DNA of 64,000 bases from an uncultured Rhodospirillales bacterium (lineage in GTDB: Bacteria > Pseudomonadota > Alphaproteobacteria > CAAGCB01 > CAG-977), in NCBI GenBank assembly GCA_902777205.1, contig CACYSU010000002.1:1-64000 (forward strand), written 5' to 3'. Under the pieces are notes generated by a model, which did not search any database, had not been told where the DNA came from, and saw nothing but the letters and a program-made list of their open reading frames with translations. Numbering within the stretch: the stretch's first letter is position 1; each line of letters opens with the position of its first letter. This document shows positions 7,567 through 15,849 of this stretch, piece by piece. A program made the translations under genes and the position numbers.

Positions 7567-8955
7567 ATGATTGAGACTAACTATTTTCAAATTGAAGATC
7601 TTGTCGTTAATGCAGAAAACGACAGACACGGTATTTTAAAAAATGAACTTGAGGCCGTTAACTGGTTGCTAAAAAATAAAAGGGACGCAATGCGTTCTTT
7701 GGCAAAAGATATAGCGGAACAGAAACGTATTTATGAACCGCCGTTAATAAAAAAGACAGGAAATAAAAAATATACTGTTTTCGACGGAAACAGAAGGATA
7801 ACCTGTCTTAAATTACTTCTTGGATTTTTTAACGATCTTTTCCTGGAAGATAAAGAATACTATGACAAATTAAGCCAAGATTATAATTGCAAAGATGATC
7901 TTCCAAAACAAATTCAATGTCAAATTTCCGATGATCAGGATGAAATTGACACAATTATTCAACGCCGTCACGCACCTACCAACACAGGGGAAAAGCGTAT
8001 TAACTGGAGTCCTTATGAAAAGGAAAATTTTCTGGAACGAACAGGACGAAGCAACAAAATCAATTTTGCTAAAAAAATTCAAGATATGCTTCATCGCGAA
8101 GGTTTTTTGAATGAAAATGAAAGCATAAAAAGCAGTACATTCAATCGTTTGTTTTCATCAAATCTTCTTCGCGAAAGAGTGGGATTAACTATCAAAAACA
8201 ACGATATATATTTCTTGATACAAGACAGAAATAAAATAATGACGGTATTATCCTATATTGCCAGATTGCTGAATTCAGGAAAAATAACTTTGACGGATGT
8301 TTGGTCTAATGCAACAAAAAACAACGTTTTAGACAAAATAGAATTAGAAGGTCTTTTACCGACAGCACAGGAAAAGATCGATTATCAAAATCAACAAATG
8401 GATGACGTTATTGATTTTATGTCAGATAAACAATCGGAAGCTGCAAACAAACAAACGCAAAATTCCTCTGTCATTTCCAATCCTCCAAAAAAAGTGCCGC
8501 CTAAACTATCGCGCCCTCATATATTGCCGCCGCATCTGGAATGCCCGAAACACGGAAAAAATCTCCCGTCCAAAATTTATAATTTATTTCTAGAACTTCA
8601 ATATCATTTAGATATTCAAAGGCATCTCATTTCTTCATCGGTTGCCTTTCGCGTTTTAATAGAATTACTAACGCATGCGTATGCAAAAAAACACGACATT
8701 GAATTTCAAAAAGATGAACGCCTTTCCAGTAAAATAGATCGCGTTTATAAAACCATGCCTGCTAAATTTCAAACAGACAACAGCAGTTTTTTAAAGAATC
8801 TATCACAGAAAAACAGTTATTTTTCAACTGGAACAATGAATGCTTTTGTTCATTCTACGGACAGCGTGCCTATTGCGGCGGATTTAATCCGGTTAGCAGA
8901 TAATTTTGAAAAGTATATTTCGGCGTTAGTCGAAGATTTAAATTCAGAACAATAA
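7567..8955 (+). CDS. ParB-like domain protein with helical C-terminal domain
   Basis: The N-terminal domain (about residues 1-115) contains DGNRRITCLKLL (about 73-84), the position and shape of the ParB/sulfiredoxin nucleotide-binding 'GxRR' motif, with the His of true ParB replaced by Asn. A middle helical part is followed by a Pro/Asn-rich linker (about 300-325) and a helical C-terminal domain with NAFVHSTDSVP (about 424-434). Proteins with such DGNRR domains are common in bacterial defence islands, but no activity is known to me. It starts one base after hsdS and lies between hsdS and hsdR, so it is probably expressed with them. Strongly A+T-rich. Confidence 0.65.
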   Translation: MIETNYFQIEDLVVNAENDRHGILKNELEAVNWLLKNKRDAMRSLAKDIAEQKRIYEPPLIKKTGNKKYTVFDGNRRITCLKLLLGFFNDLFLEDKEYYDKLSQDYNCKDDLPKQIQCQISDDQDEIDTIIQRRHAPTNTGEKRINWSPYEKENFLERTGRSNKINFAKKIQDMLHREGFLNENESIKSSTFNRLFSSNLLRERVGLTIKNNDIYFLIQDRNKIMTVLSYIARLLNSGKITLTDVWSNATKNNVLDKIELEGLLPTAQEKIDYQNQQMDDVIDFMSDKQSEAANKQTQNSSVISNPPKKVPPKLSRPHILPPHLECPKHGKNLPSKIYNLFLELQYHLDIQRHLISSSVAFRVLIELLTHAYAKKHDIEFQKDERLSSKIDRVYKTMPAKFQTDNSSFLKNLSQKNSYFSTGTMNAFVHSTDSVPIAADLIRLADNFEKYISALVEDLNSEQ

Positions 8956-8975
8956 ATTCTGTTGAAAGGTAACCG

Positions 8976-9062
8976 ATGACATCCCCTTTATGTCTTCCCG
9001 ATTTTGACGAAGCGTCCCGTTCGCAAATCCCCGACAGCAAAAAAGAAAGGGCTGAAAAATGA
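8976..9062 (+). CDS. 28-residue leader ORF coupled to hsdR
   Basis: An ATG at 8976 with the SD GAAAGG opens a 28-codon frame whose stop overlaps the hsdR start as ATGA. The peptide contains LPDFDEASRSQIP, faintly like the start of HsdR itself (CFDEACQSQLP), so it could be a duplicated gene start or a deliberate coupling ORF that makes hsdR translation depend on it. No homologue is known to me. Confidence 0.4.
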   Translation: MTSPLCLPDFDEASRSQIPDSKKERAEK

Positions 9063-12000
9063 CCGACTCTTATGTTCATCTTTGCTTTGACGAAGCGTGT
9101 CAATCGCAGTTGCCGTGCGTGGAAATGTTGGTCAATATGGGGTGGGAGTTTCTGCCTCTTGCCGATTTGGAAGCGGCGCGGGACAACAATCACGCCAAGT
9201 CGATTCTGAAATCCGTCTGCGAACAATCGTTGGATAAATTCAACCGGTTCGATCATCTGGACACGTCCTATCATTTTTCGCCCAAAAACATCGTCAACGC
9301 CGTTTTCGAATTGGAAAACTATCCTATAAAAGGGTTGATGACGACGTCCGCCGATGTCTATACCGATTTAATCGCCGGACGGGATTTGAAAGAGTTCGTT
9401 CAAAACAAGGAATCGTCGTTCGATTTCCAATTCTTCGATTTCGAACATATCGAAAACAATCGCTTTCAGGTCGCCGTCGAAGTTCCTTTGCACGGTAAGG
9501 AAAACATCCGTCCTGATATCGTTTTGTATGTGAACGGCATTCCCCTTGTCCTTATCGAAAACAAAAAATCGTCCGTCAGCGTGCAGGAGGCGGTCGTTCA
9601 GCTGATCGACTATCAGACGAAATTTCCCCGCTTTTTCCTGTTCCCGCAGTTGTTGATCGCGACGAACAAAGCCGAGTTTCTTTACGGAACGACGGGAACG
9701 CCCAAAAAGTTCTATTCCGTCTGGCAGGCGGAGGATTTTGACGAAGACGCCTGTCTGGCCGCTATGACGAAGAAAATCGACGACGGCGTTTATCAAAAAA
9801 TCCTTGCCGATCTGAACGGCGCGACGTTCAATCACCGCCAAAATACGGAAAAAAGGCTGATTTCGGAACAGGATCGCGGTGTTTTTGAAATGCTGCAGCC
9901 TGCGAAACTGATGCGGCTGATCAAAAACTTCATCCTTTACGACGGGGACAAGAAAAAAATCGCCCGTCATCAGCAAATCCGCGCCATTTCCAAAACAATG
10001 GACACCATTCGCTCTTTTGACGGGAATGCCCGCAAAGGCGGTCTGGTCTGGCACACGCAGGGATCGGGAAAAACGCTGACGATGGTGATGCTGGCCAGAG
10101 CGATCTTTTCGGACAAAACCATCACAAATCCCCGTGTTATCGTCGTCACGGACAGAAAGGATCTGGACAGGCATATCAAAGAAACGTTCAAGCAATGCAA
10201 GCTGAAACAAGGCGTGATGCAGGCGAAATCAAGTTCCGACCTGATCAAAAAACTGGAAGGGATCGAAAAAGTCGAAAAGCTGGATAATCCCAAAGGGCGG
10301 GTCATTACGACGTTGGTGCATAAATTCGACGCGGCGTTTAAGAAAGGCTCAAAGTTTAAAGACGACGATCCGAATATCTTCATCTTCATTGACGAAGCGC
10401 ACAGGACACAAACGGGGCACGCCAACGCAAACATGGGAAAGATTTTGCCGAACGCTTGTGTGATCGCCTTCACCGGAACGCCGCTGATGAAGGGAGAACA
10501 CGCCAGCTATCTGAAATTCGGCGGCTATATCGACAAATACACGATCGACGAGGCTCTGCACGATAAAAACATTCTGCCTTTGATGTATGAACAGCGACAG
10601 ATCAGGTTTGAACAGTATGAAGGGCTGGTCAGAAAAAAAATCGACGATGACGAGGATTTTAAAAAGCTGTCCGATGAAAACAAGAAGAAATTACAGCAGG
10701 AAATCAAAGCGCGCGTTTTGTTCGAGCTGGACGACGTCGTTTCGGATATCGGTAAAGACATCCGCGACCACTTTATGAAAAACGCTTTTCTGACGGACGG
10801 AACGCCGAACGGATTTAAGGCGCAGCTTGTCACGCCGTCAAAAGCTTCCGCCGTCAAGTTTCAACACTTTTTTGAAGCGCAAACAGACATTGAAACCGCC
10901 GTCGTCATTTCCAACGAAGTCAGCAAAGACGAAAAAGACATCGAAGAAAAAAAGGAAGTCCGCGAGTTCCTGAAAGAAAAAACGGAACGGTTCGGAACGC
11001 TGGACAAATATGAAGAACAATGTATTAACAGTTTTAAAGATAACGATAACGGGATTCAAATTCTGATCGTTGTCGACAAGCTTTTAACGGGCTTTGACGC
11101 CCCCAGAAACACGTTCATGTACCTGTTGCGTCCGTTGCAGGATCACAACCTGTTGCAGGCCATCGCCCGCGTCAACCGTTTATGTGATGAAACCAAAGAA
11201 CAAAAAACGGCGGGCTTCATTATCGACTATTCCAAAAATCAGGAACACATCACCGACGCGATGAAGCTGTTTTCTAAATACAATCAGGAAGACGTCGCCG
11301 GTGCTTTGGGGGATCTGAATAAAAAGATCGACGAACTGAACAGCTGTTATCAGGATGTCGTTCGTTTGTTCGAACACCTGAAAAACTCGACCGACGAAGA
11401 AGAATATATCAGGGCTTTGGCAAATGAAGAGGACAGAAAGGATTTCTATAAAAAACTGAACCGCTTTATTTCCGTGTTTTCGGAAGCCGCTCTGTTCCGC
11501 GATTTTGAAGCAACGTTCGGAAATGAAAAGTTGGCATTGTTCAAAAAGCAATCCCTGAAATTCCTGAACATCAAAAAATCCGCCGTTTGCCGCTATGCCG
11601 ATCAGATCGACCTGACGGTCTACCGGCAAAAAATATACCGCGTTTTGCAGTCCGCCGTCAGCGTCGAGGATATTAAAGAGGTCACTCAAAGCGTCGATAT
11701 TATGAACCTGAACGCCATGAAAAAGGATTTGGAAAAGTTTTCCCCGAAATCCGCCGCGGAGGCTATGGCGGCGAATATGACGCGAAAAACTTCCGTCCTG
11801 ATGGAAACCGACCCCGAATTTTATAAATCCTTCTATGAAAAAATTCAGGAGCTGATCGAAAAACTGAACAAAGCCGACGCCGATTATGAAACGCTTTTTT
11901 CGGACACGCAAGTCTTGCAACAGGAGCTGATCAAGCACGAAAGTGAAAAGTTTTCCGATGACAGGGCGGCGGATTTATTTTATCGCAATTTAAGCCCCTT

Positions 12001-12241
12001 GTTTGAAAAACTCAAAGACCGAAGCTTGCCGGAAGAAATCGGAAAGCTGACGGATTTCTTCAAAAAAAGTCTGATCGTCGAATGGTCGGTCAACGATGAA
12101 ACGCAACGCATGATCAAAACAAAAATCGACGATTATCTGTATGACACTTACGGCGCGGTTCTGAACGATACGTCGTGGGATATTGCCGAGGCTTTAATGG
12201 ATTTGGCTTTGCATAACAAAGAGCTGTTTGATGTCCGATAA
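9059..12241 (+). CDS. hsdR: Type I restriction endonuclease subunit
   Basis: Motor and nuclease subunit of the type I enzyme; cuts DNA lacking the host methylation after ATP-driven translocation. In 1060 residues the order is: N-terminal nuclease domain with RPDIVLYVNGIPLVLIENK (D about 152, E-x-K about 166-168, PD-(D/E)xK type), Walker A QGSGKT (about 333-338), DEAH box (about 444-447), motif VI QAIARVNR (about 699-706), then a long helical C-terminus. All key motifs are intact. The ATG overlaps the stop of a 28-codon leader ORF, and the stop region overlaps the next gene. Composition is close to the chromosome, like hsdM. Confidence 0.96.
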   Translation: MTDSYVHLCFDEACQSQLPCVEMLVNMGWEFLPLADLEAARDNNHAKSILKSVCEQSLDKFNRFDHLDTSYHFSPKNIVNAVFELENYPIKGLMTTSADVYTDLIAGRDLKEFVQNKESSFDFQFFDFEHIENNRFQVAVEVPLHGKENIRPDIVLYVNGIPLVLIENKKSSVSVQEAVVQLIDYQTKFPRFFLFPQLLIATNKAEFLYGTTGTPKKFYSVWQAEDFDEDACLAAMTKKIDDGVYQKILADLNGATFNHRQNTEKRLISEQDRGVFEMLQPAKLMRLIKNFILYDGDKKKIARHQQIRAISKTMDTIRSFDGNARKGGLVWHTQGSGKTLTMVMLARAIFSDKTITNPRVIVVTDRKDLDRHIKETFKQCKLKQGVMQAKSSSDLIKKLEGIEKVEKLDNPKGRVITTLVHKFDAAFKKGSKFKDDDPNIFIFIDEAHRTQTGHANANMGKILPNACVIAFTGTPLMKGEHASYLKFGGYIDKYTIDEALHDKNILPLMYEQRQIRFEQYEGLVRKKIDDDEDFKKLSDENKKKLQQEIKARVLFELDDVVSDIGKDIRDHFMKNAFLTDGTPNGFKAQLVTPSKASAVKFQHFFEAQTDIETAVVISNEVSKDEKDIEEKKEVREFLKEKTERFGTLDKYEEQCINSFKDNDNGIQILIVVDKLLTGFDAPRNTFMYLLRPLQDHNLLQAIARVNRLCDETKEQKTAGFIIDYSKNQEHITDAMKLFSKYNQEDVAGALGDLNKKIDELNSCYQDVVRLFEHLKNSTDEEEYIRALANEEDRKDFYKKLNRFISVFSEAALFRDFEATFGNEKLALFKKQSLKFLNIKKSAVCRYADQIDLTVYRQKIYRVLQSAVSVEDIKEVTQSVDIMNLNAMKKDLEKFSPKSAAEAMAANMTRKTSVLMETDPEFYKSFYEKIQELIEKLNKADADYETLFSDTQVLQQELIKHESEKFSDDRAADLFYRNLSPLFEKLKDRSLPEEIGKLTDFFKKSLIVEWSVNDETQRMIKTKIDDYLYDTYGAVLNDTSWDIAEALMDLALHNKELFDVR

Positions 12242-12944
12242 ACAAATCACTATCGGACAAACGGTTTATCATTACAAATTGCTGTTGTCCGAACGAAAGA
12301 CTGCAACCATTTACGTTTCAAACGATGCTAAAATCACCGTAAAGGCTCCTCTTCACGTCAATATCGGCCGGATCGAAGCTTTTATCCGGCGGAAAGGAAA
12401 GTGGATAGCCGAACAGTTGGAAGAAGTCAAAAAATACCGGCAAATTCCGGAGAGGAAAAGATATTTGTCCGGTTCGTCTTTGCTTTATCTGGGGCGGCAA
12501 TACAAAGTCGTTGTCAAATCCGTTCCTGAAAATGAAAACGTTCAGCTGCTGAAAAATCAGATTTTCATCTTTACGAAGCAAGATGTTCGGGATGATGTTC
12601 ATAACGGATCGCTTGTCAAAATCTGGTATGGAAAACAACAAAACCGCGTTTTTCGGGAACGCTTCAAGCTGATTTCCGCGCAATTTCCCGATTTTGAAAA
12701 GCCTAAATTGGCCGTAACCAAAATGAAAAACAGGTGGGGATGTTATCGCGTCAACGGGACGGTCGTTTTAAATCCGGATCTGATCAAAACGTCCAAACAA
12801 TGTATCGACTATGTGCTTTATCACGAATTCTGCCATCACTATTTCAAAAAGCACAATGCGGATTTTTACAAAATGCTTGATGAAAAAATGCCCGATTGGA
12901 AAAAGGTGAAAGAAAAGCTCGAAATGCGATTTACTTCGGGTTAA
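12231..12944 (+). CDS. YgjP-like metal-dependent peptidase (DUF45 type)
   Basis: A 237-residue predicted zinc metallopeptidase. The catalytic motif HEFCHH (HExxH, about residues 197-201) with the later KKHNADFYKML (downstream His about 208) and the preceding MKNRWGCYRVNGTVVLNPDL (about 165-184) are the typical WLM/YgjP pattern. The ATG at 12231 overlaps the end of hsdR by 11 bases. Genes of this family often close type I restriction operons; whether they act on the restriction enzyme is, to my knowledge, not established. A strong terminator follows, so this is the last gene of the operon. Confidence 0.85.
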   Translation: MSDKQITIGQTVYHYKLLLSERKTATIYVSNDAKITVKAPLHVNIGRIEAFIRRKGKWIAEQLEEVKKYRQIPERKRYLSGSSLLYLGRQYKVVVKSVPENENVQLLKNQIFIFTKQDVRDDVHNGSLVKIWYGKQQNRVFRERFKLISAQFPDFEKPKLAVTKMKNRWGCYRVNGTVVLNPDLIKTSKQCIDYVLYHEFCHHYFKKHNADFYKMLDEKMPDWKKVKEKLEMRFTSG

Positions 12945-12961
12945 TTTTAACAAGTTAAGTT

Positions 12962-12998
12962 ACCGGAAGAGAGGTATTTTCCTCCCTTCCGGTTTTGC
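12962..12998 (+). terminator. Terminator of the restriction operon
   Basis: Stem ACCGGAAGAGAGG (12962-12974) with CCTCCCTTCCGGT (12981-12993), one mismatch, loop TATTTT, followed by a TTTTGCTT tail. Separates the operon from the convergent integrase gene. Confidence 0.8.
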
Positions 12999-14153
12999 TT
13001 ATCTGAAACTTTCAAACTGTTCGACGACAGTGTTCAACGCTTCCCGGACGGGAGATATGTCCAAGCGCGAATAAACTTGCGTCGCCTGAAAAGTTTTATG
13101 GTTCAGCGTCTTTGAAATAATCGGCAGACTGACGCCGTTCATCGCCTCATAGCTTCCGACCGTCCGTCGCAAGTCGTGAATGCGCAGGTTCGTTATGCCG
13201 GTTATCCGTTTAATCCTGCGCCAGATGTGTTGCGGTTCGTTCATATAGCCTGTTGCGCTCTGCGAACTTGGGAAAAGCCAACATTCCCCGCCCGTGAAAG
13301 CATACAATTCCCGCAGTCGTTCGATCAAAGCGTCCGTCAGCGGAACGGTCAGCGACGTGCCGTTCTTCGTCTTCGGAATGAACCAGGTGCGCATTTTAAA
13401 ATCTATATGCTTCCATTGAGCCGCCAAAACATTCCCGCAACGCTGTCCCGTATAAAGCAACATATAGAAAAATACGCGGTGCATCGGACTGTCCAAAGCG
13501 TCAACGGCTTTGAAAAAAGAGGAGAACTCGTCTTCACGCAAAAACCGTTCTCTGGAAGCCAGATGATACTTTTTTATGCCGGTCGTCGGATTGCGTCCTT
13601 CCCAGCCCCATTCCGAAGCTTTGTTAAAAATATGCCGGATTAAAGTCAGCGACTTGTTAGCCGCCGATATGCCTTCCGTCCGGCGCAGTTTCAAGATCAG
13701 AGCCTCGATTTCGTGGCGGTTTATCGCAGACAGGGGCTTTTGTCCCCATCGGGAAAAACGGCGGCGGTAAATACTGATATTGTTTTCAACCGTTTTCTTC
13801 GCGGTAAAAACGCGGGCATAATCGGTCAGATATTTTTCCCATAACGCATCCAAAGTCATTTCGTCGTGCAGTTTGCGCTTTTCCGCATTCGGATTGATAC
13901 CTTGAGAAAATTGTTGCAAATGCCTGATCGCCAACAATCGGGCGTTTTTAACGGTAATGTCGCCGAACCGTCCCAAAGTCGTTCTGACACAACTGCCCTG
14001 ATAAAACTTGCAGACGATGAAAGTCTTTACGCCGTTCGGGGTAATCCGGCACTTCAACGCCGGCTGTTTTATGTCCGCGACTTCGTATCTTTTTTCTCTG
14101 ACGGGCAAATCGCGCACGGACGCTTCGGAAAAAGTGATTTCGTTTTTAGCCAT
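12999..14153 (-). CDS. int: Tyrosine integrase of the mobile element
   Basis: Site-specific recombinase that would insert and excise the element. The 384-residue protein has the prophage-integrase layout: an N-terminal DUF4102-like arm-binding domain (about residues 10-95), a core-binding domain (about 98-200), then the catalytic domain with R in TGQR (about 234), HDLRRT (about 327-332), a His in LNHKT and the nucleophile Tyr in VYSRLD (about 360). All catalytic residues are present. The ATG has the SD GAAAGGA. It points away from the tRNA-Gln fragment 200 bases away, which is the probable attachment site. Confidence 0.95.
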   Translation of the reverse strand: MAKNEITFSEASVRDLPVREKRYEVADIKQPALKCRITPNGVKTFIVCKFYQGSCVRTTLGRFGDITVKNARLLAIRHLQQFSQGINPNAEKRKLHDEMTLDALWEKYLTDYARVFTAKKTVENNISIYRRRFSRWGQKPLSAINRHEIEALILKLRRTEGISAANKSLTLIRHIFNKASEWGWEGRNPTTGIKKYHLASRERFLREDEFSSFFKAVDALDSPMHRVFFYMLLYTGQRCGNVLAAQWKHIDFKMRTWFIPKTKNGTSLTVPLTDALIERLRELYAFTGGECWLFPSSQSATGYMNEPQHIWRRIKRITGITNLRIHDLRRTVGSYEAMNGVSLPIISKTLNHKTFQATQVYSRLDISPVREALNTVVEQFESFR

Positions 14154-14352
14154 TTTACAGTTCCTTTCAGACTCGACCGGACGCCTTTCGGGTCAATGTC
14201 GGGTCAATTTTTGTTATCAAAATCTGTAAAAACAGCTTAATGAAAAGAAAACGTCGTTTTCAACTAACTTATTGATTCCATTAAACAATACAAACAACAA
14301 ACAGTCTTTGTTCAACGTCGTCAATCATTTCTTAGGTCGCCTTTGACTCCGT

Positions 14353-14385
14353 CATTCGCTGGTTCGAGTCCAGCCGCCCCAGCCA
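14353..14385 (+). repeat. tRNA-Gln 3' end, probable attachment site (att) copy
   Basis: The 33 bases from CATTC through the T arm (GCTGG-TTCGAGT-CCAGC), acceptor strand CGCCCCA, discriminator G and CCA look like the 3' third of a tRNA. An acceptor ending A72-G73-CCA is the hallmark of tRNA-Gln, and CATTC matches its variable loop. The sequence upstream does not fold into the rest of a tRNA and no matching TGGGGCG 5' strand is present, so this is a fragment. Together with the adjacent integrase it marks the right end of the element; the intact tRNA-Gln should lie left of the window. The interval 14154-14501 holds only this fragment and two terminators. Confidence 0.75.
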
Positions 14386-14397
14386 AATCTGACAAAC

Positions 14398-14420
14398 CGC
14401 CGGAAACGGCGATTTTTTTT
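14398..14420 (+). terminator. Terminator behind the tRNA-Gln fragment
   Basis: CGCCG-GAAA-CGGCG hairpin followed by eight T (14413-14420). It probably is the native terminator of the tRNA gene, left behind on the chromosomal side of the insertion. Confidence 0.8.
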
Positions 14421-14451
14421 GTCTGAAAACAACGCATCGGACAAAAATCAA

Positions 14452-14481
14452 AAAAAAACGGAGCAACCGCCCCGTTTTTTT
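14452..14481 (-). terminator. Terminator of the Bax-inhibitor-1 gene
   Basis: On the minus strand ACGGGGC-GGTT-GCTCCGT (stem 14458-14464 with 14469-14475, one G-T pair) followed by a long T-run (14452-14457 read as T). Confidence 0.75.
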
Positions 14482-14501
14482 GTTTGTTCTTCATTCCGTC
14501 A

Positions 14502-15233
14502 TCAATTCCGGCGGTCGCCGAAAAAGCGCAGCAGGTAAATGAACAGGTTGATGAAATCCAGATACAGATCCAGCGCGCCGAAAATCGCCTTGCTTGTCAT
14601 CGCGTTTTCCGTGTCGCCGGAATTGTAGATTGCGCGAATCTTCCACGTATCCCACGCCGTCAACCCGACAAAAATCGCGACGCCCGCAACGGACAGCGTC
14701 AAATCCAGCGACGTGCTTTGAACGAAGATATTGACGATCGACGCCAGAATCAATCCGATCAGCCCCATGAACATAAACGACCCGACCCCTGTCAAATCGC
14801 GTTTAGTCGTATAGCCGTACAGACTCATCCCCAAAAACATTCCGGCGGTGATCAGGAACACGCGCAGAATGCTGGTTCCCGTGTAAATCCAGAAAATCGA
14901 CGTCAGGGAAACGCCCATGACAGCCGAATAGACGACAAACAAAGTAAACGCTTTGGCCGCGTTGCCGGACGTGACGGCGGAACTGATCATAAACACCAAC
15001 GCCAACGGCGCGATGATGGCGATCCACCCCAACACGTTCGGCTGCATGGTTTCTTCCGAAAAGAAAAAGAAACCCATCGGCGTATGCGACAACAGATAGC
15101 TGACGCCCGCGGTGATCAACAGGCCGACGGTCATATAGTTATAGACCTTCAGCATATACTGACGCAGCCCCTCGTCGATTTCAACGGCGGTCGAACGGGA
15201 AACGACGGTATCCCTGTTTGTACCAAAATCCAT
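14502..15233 (-). CDS. Bax inhibitor-1 / YccA family membrane protein
   Basis: Seven-helix inner-membrane protein of 243 residues. After a short polar N-terminus (MDFGTNRDTVVSRSTAVEID) helices run from about residue 27 to 235, ending in the family's typical DLYLDFINLFIYLLRFFGDR. Relatives such as YccA in E. coli modulate the FtsH protease; others are described as calcium leak channels. The start at 15233 was chosen because a GGGAG SD lies about 10 bases upstream; the in-frame extension to 15278 has none. First chromosomal gene right of the mobile element. Confidence 0.93.
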   Translation of the reverse strand: MDFGTNRDTVVSRSTAVEIDEGLRQYMLKVYNYMTVGLLITAGVSYLLSHTPMGFFFFSEETMQPNVLGWIAIIAPLALVFMISSAVTSGNAAKAFTLFVVYSAVMGVSLTSIFWIYTGTSILRVFLITAGMFLGMSLYGYTTKRDLTGVGSFMFMGLIGLILASIVNIFVQSTSLDLTLSVAGVAIFVGLTAWDTWKIRAIYNSGDTENAMTSKAIFGALDLYLDFINLFIYLLRFFGDRRN

Positions 15234-15357
15234 AGTTTTTACACTCCCATAATTACAATTCATTTTTACATATAGCATAAAATAATCCCGAAAACCAGAC
15301 TATTAAGAGGCTGAACCGCTTTAAGCTTTGTTAACCTTTTTATGTTTTCATCAAAGT

Positions 15358-15849
15358 ATGTTTAAAGTCCTGTTCGTATGCACCGGTAACATTTGCCGAT
15401 CCCCGACGGCCGAAGGCGTTTTCAAACAGCTGGTTGAAAAGGCGGGTCTGGGGGACGAAATTCTGGTGGATTCGGCGGGAATCAGCGGTTGGCACGCCGG
15501 CGATCCGCCGGACGCCAGAGCCGTTGAAACAGCCTTGGATAACGGTGTGGACATCCGGTCCCTTCGCGCAAGGAAAGTGGTTCGGGACGACTTCAAGGAT
15601 TTCGACTTGATCGTCGCTCTGGATTCGTCGCATTTGGCGGCTCTCGAAGAAATGCGTCCGGCATTTTCGCCGGATCATGACAGGGCGGGGCTGGAATTGA
15701 TGATGCGATTTGCGCCGCGTTTCGGATTAAAGGATGTCCCCGACCCTTATTACGGGGGAAGCGAAGGTTTCCAAAACGTGTTCGACATGATCGAATCGGC
15801 GTGTCGGGGGCTTTTGGATCACATACGGAAAGAACGCCATGCAGGTTGA
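15358..15849 (+). CDS. Low-molecular-weight protein-tyrosine phosphatase
   Basis: A 163-residue phosphatase. The active-site loop CTGNICRS (Cys 8 to Arg 14) follows the first beta strand directly, and the general acid Asp sits in VPDPYYG (about 128-134), as in the whole family. The ATG at 15358 begins MFKVLFV; the longer frame from 15328 would add an unlikely extension. It lacks a clear SD. Its stop overlaps the next gene, a fructosamine-kinase relative, by 11 bases. This gene pairing is known from bacterial ketosamine-repair loci, where the phosphatase is thought to act on sugar phosphates. Confidence 0.93.
   Translation: MFKVLFVCTGNICRSPTAEGVFKQLVEKAGLGDEILVDSAGISGWHAGDPPDARAVETALDNGVDIRSLRARKVVRDDFKDFDLIVALDSSHLAALEEMRPAFSPDHDRAGLELMMRFAPRFGLKDVPDPYYGGSEGFQNVFDMIESACRGLLDHIRKERHAG

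Noticed and set aside
7567-8955. HEPN ribonuclease domain in the C-terminus of the ParB-like protein
   Set aside because: The region is helical, but the Rx4-6H motif is not visible, so the claim was not made.
14330-14385. Complete tRNA gene
   Set aside because: Only the T arm and acceptor 3' strand fit; the anticodon arm bases do not pair and the 5' acceptor strand is missing.
14353-14385. 3' end of tmRNA as alternative to tRNA-Gln
   Set aside because: tmRNA ends with discriminator A and no U1-A72 pair; here A72 and G73 with a CATTC variable loop fit tRNA-Gln.
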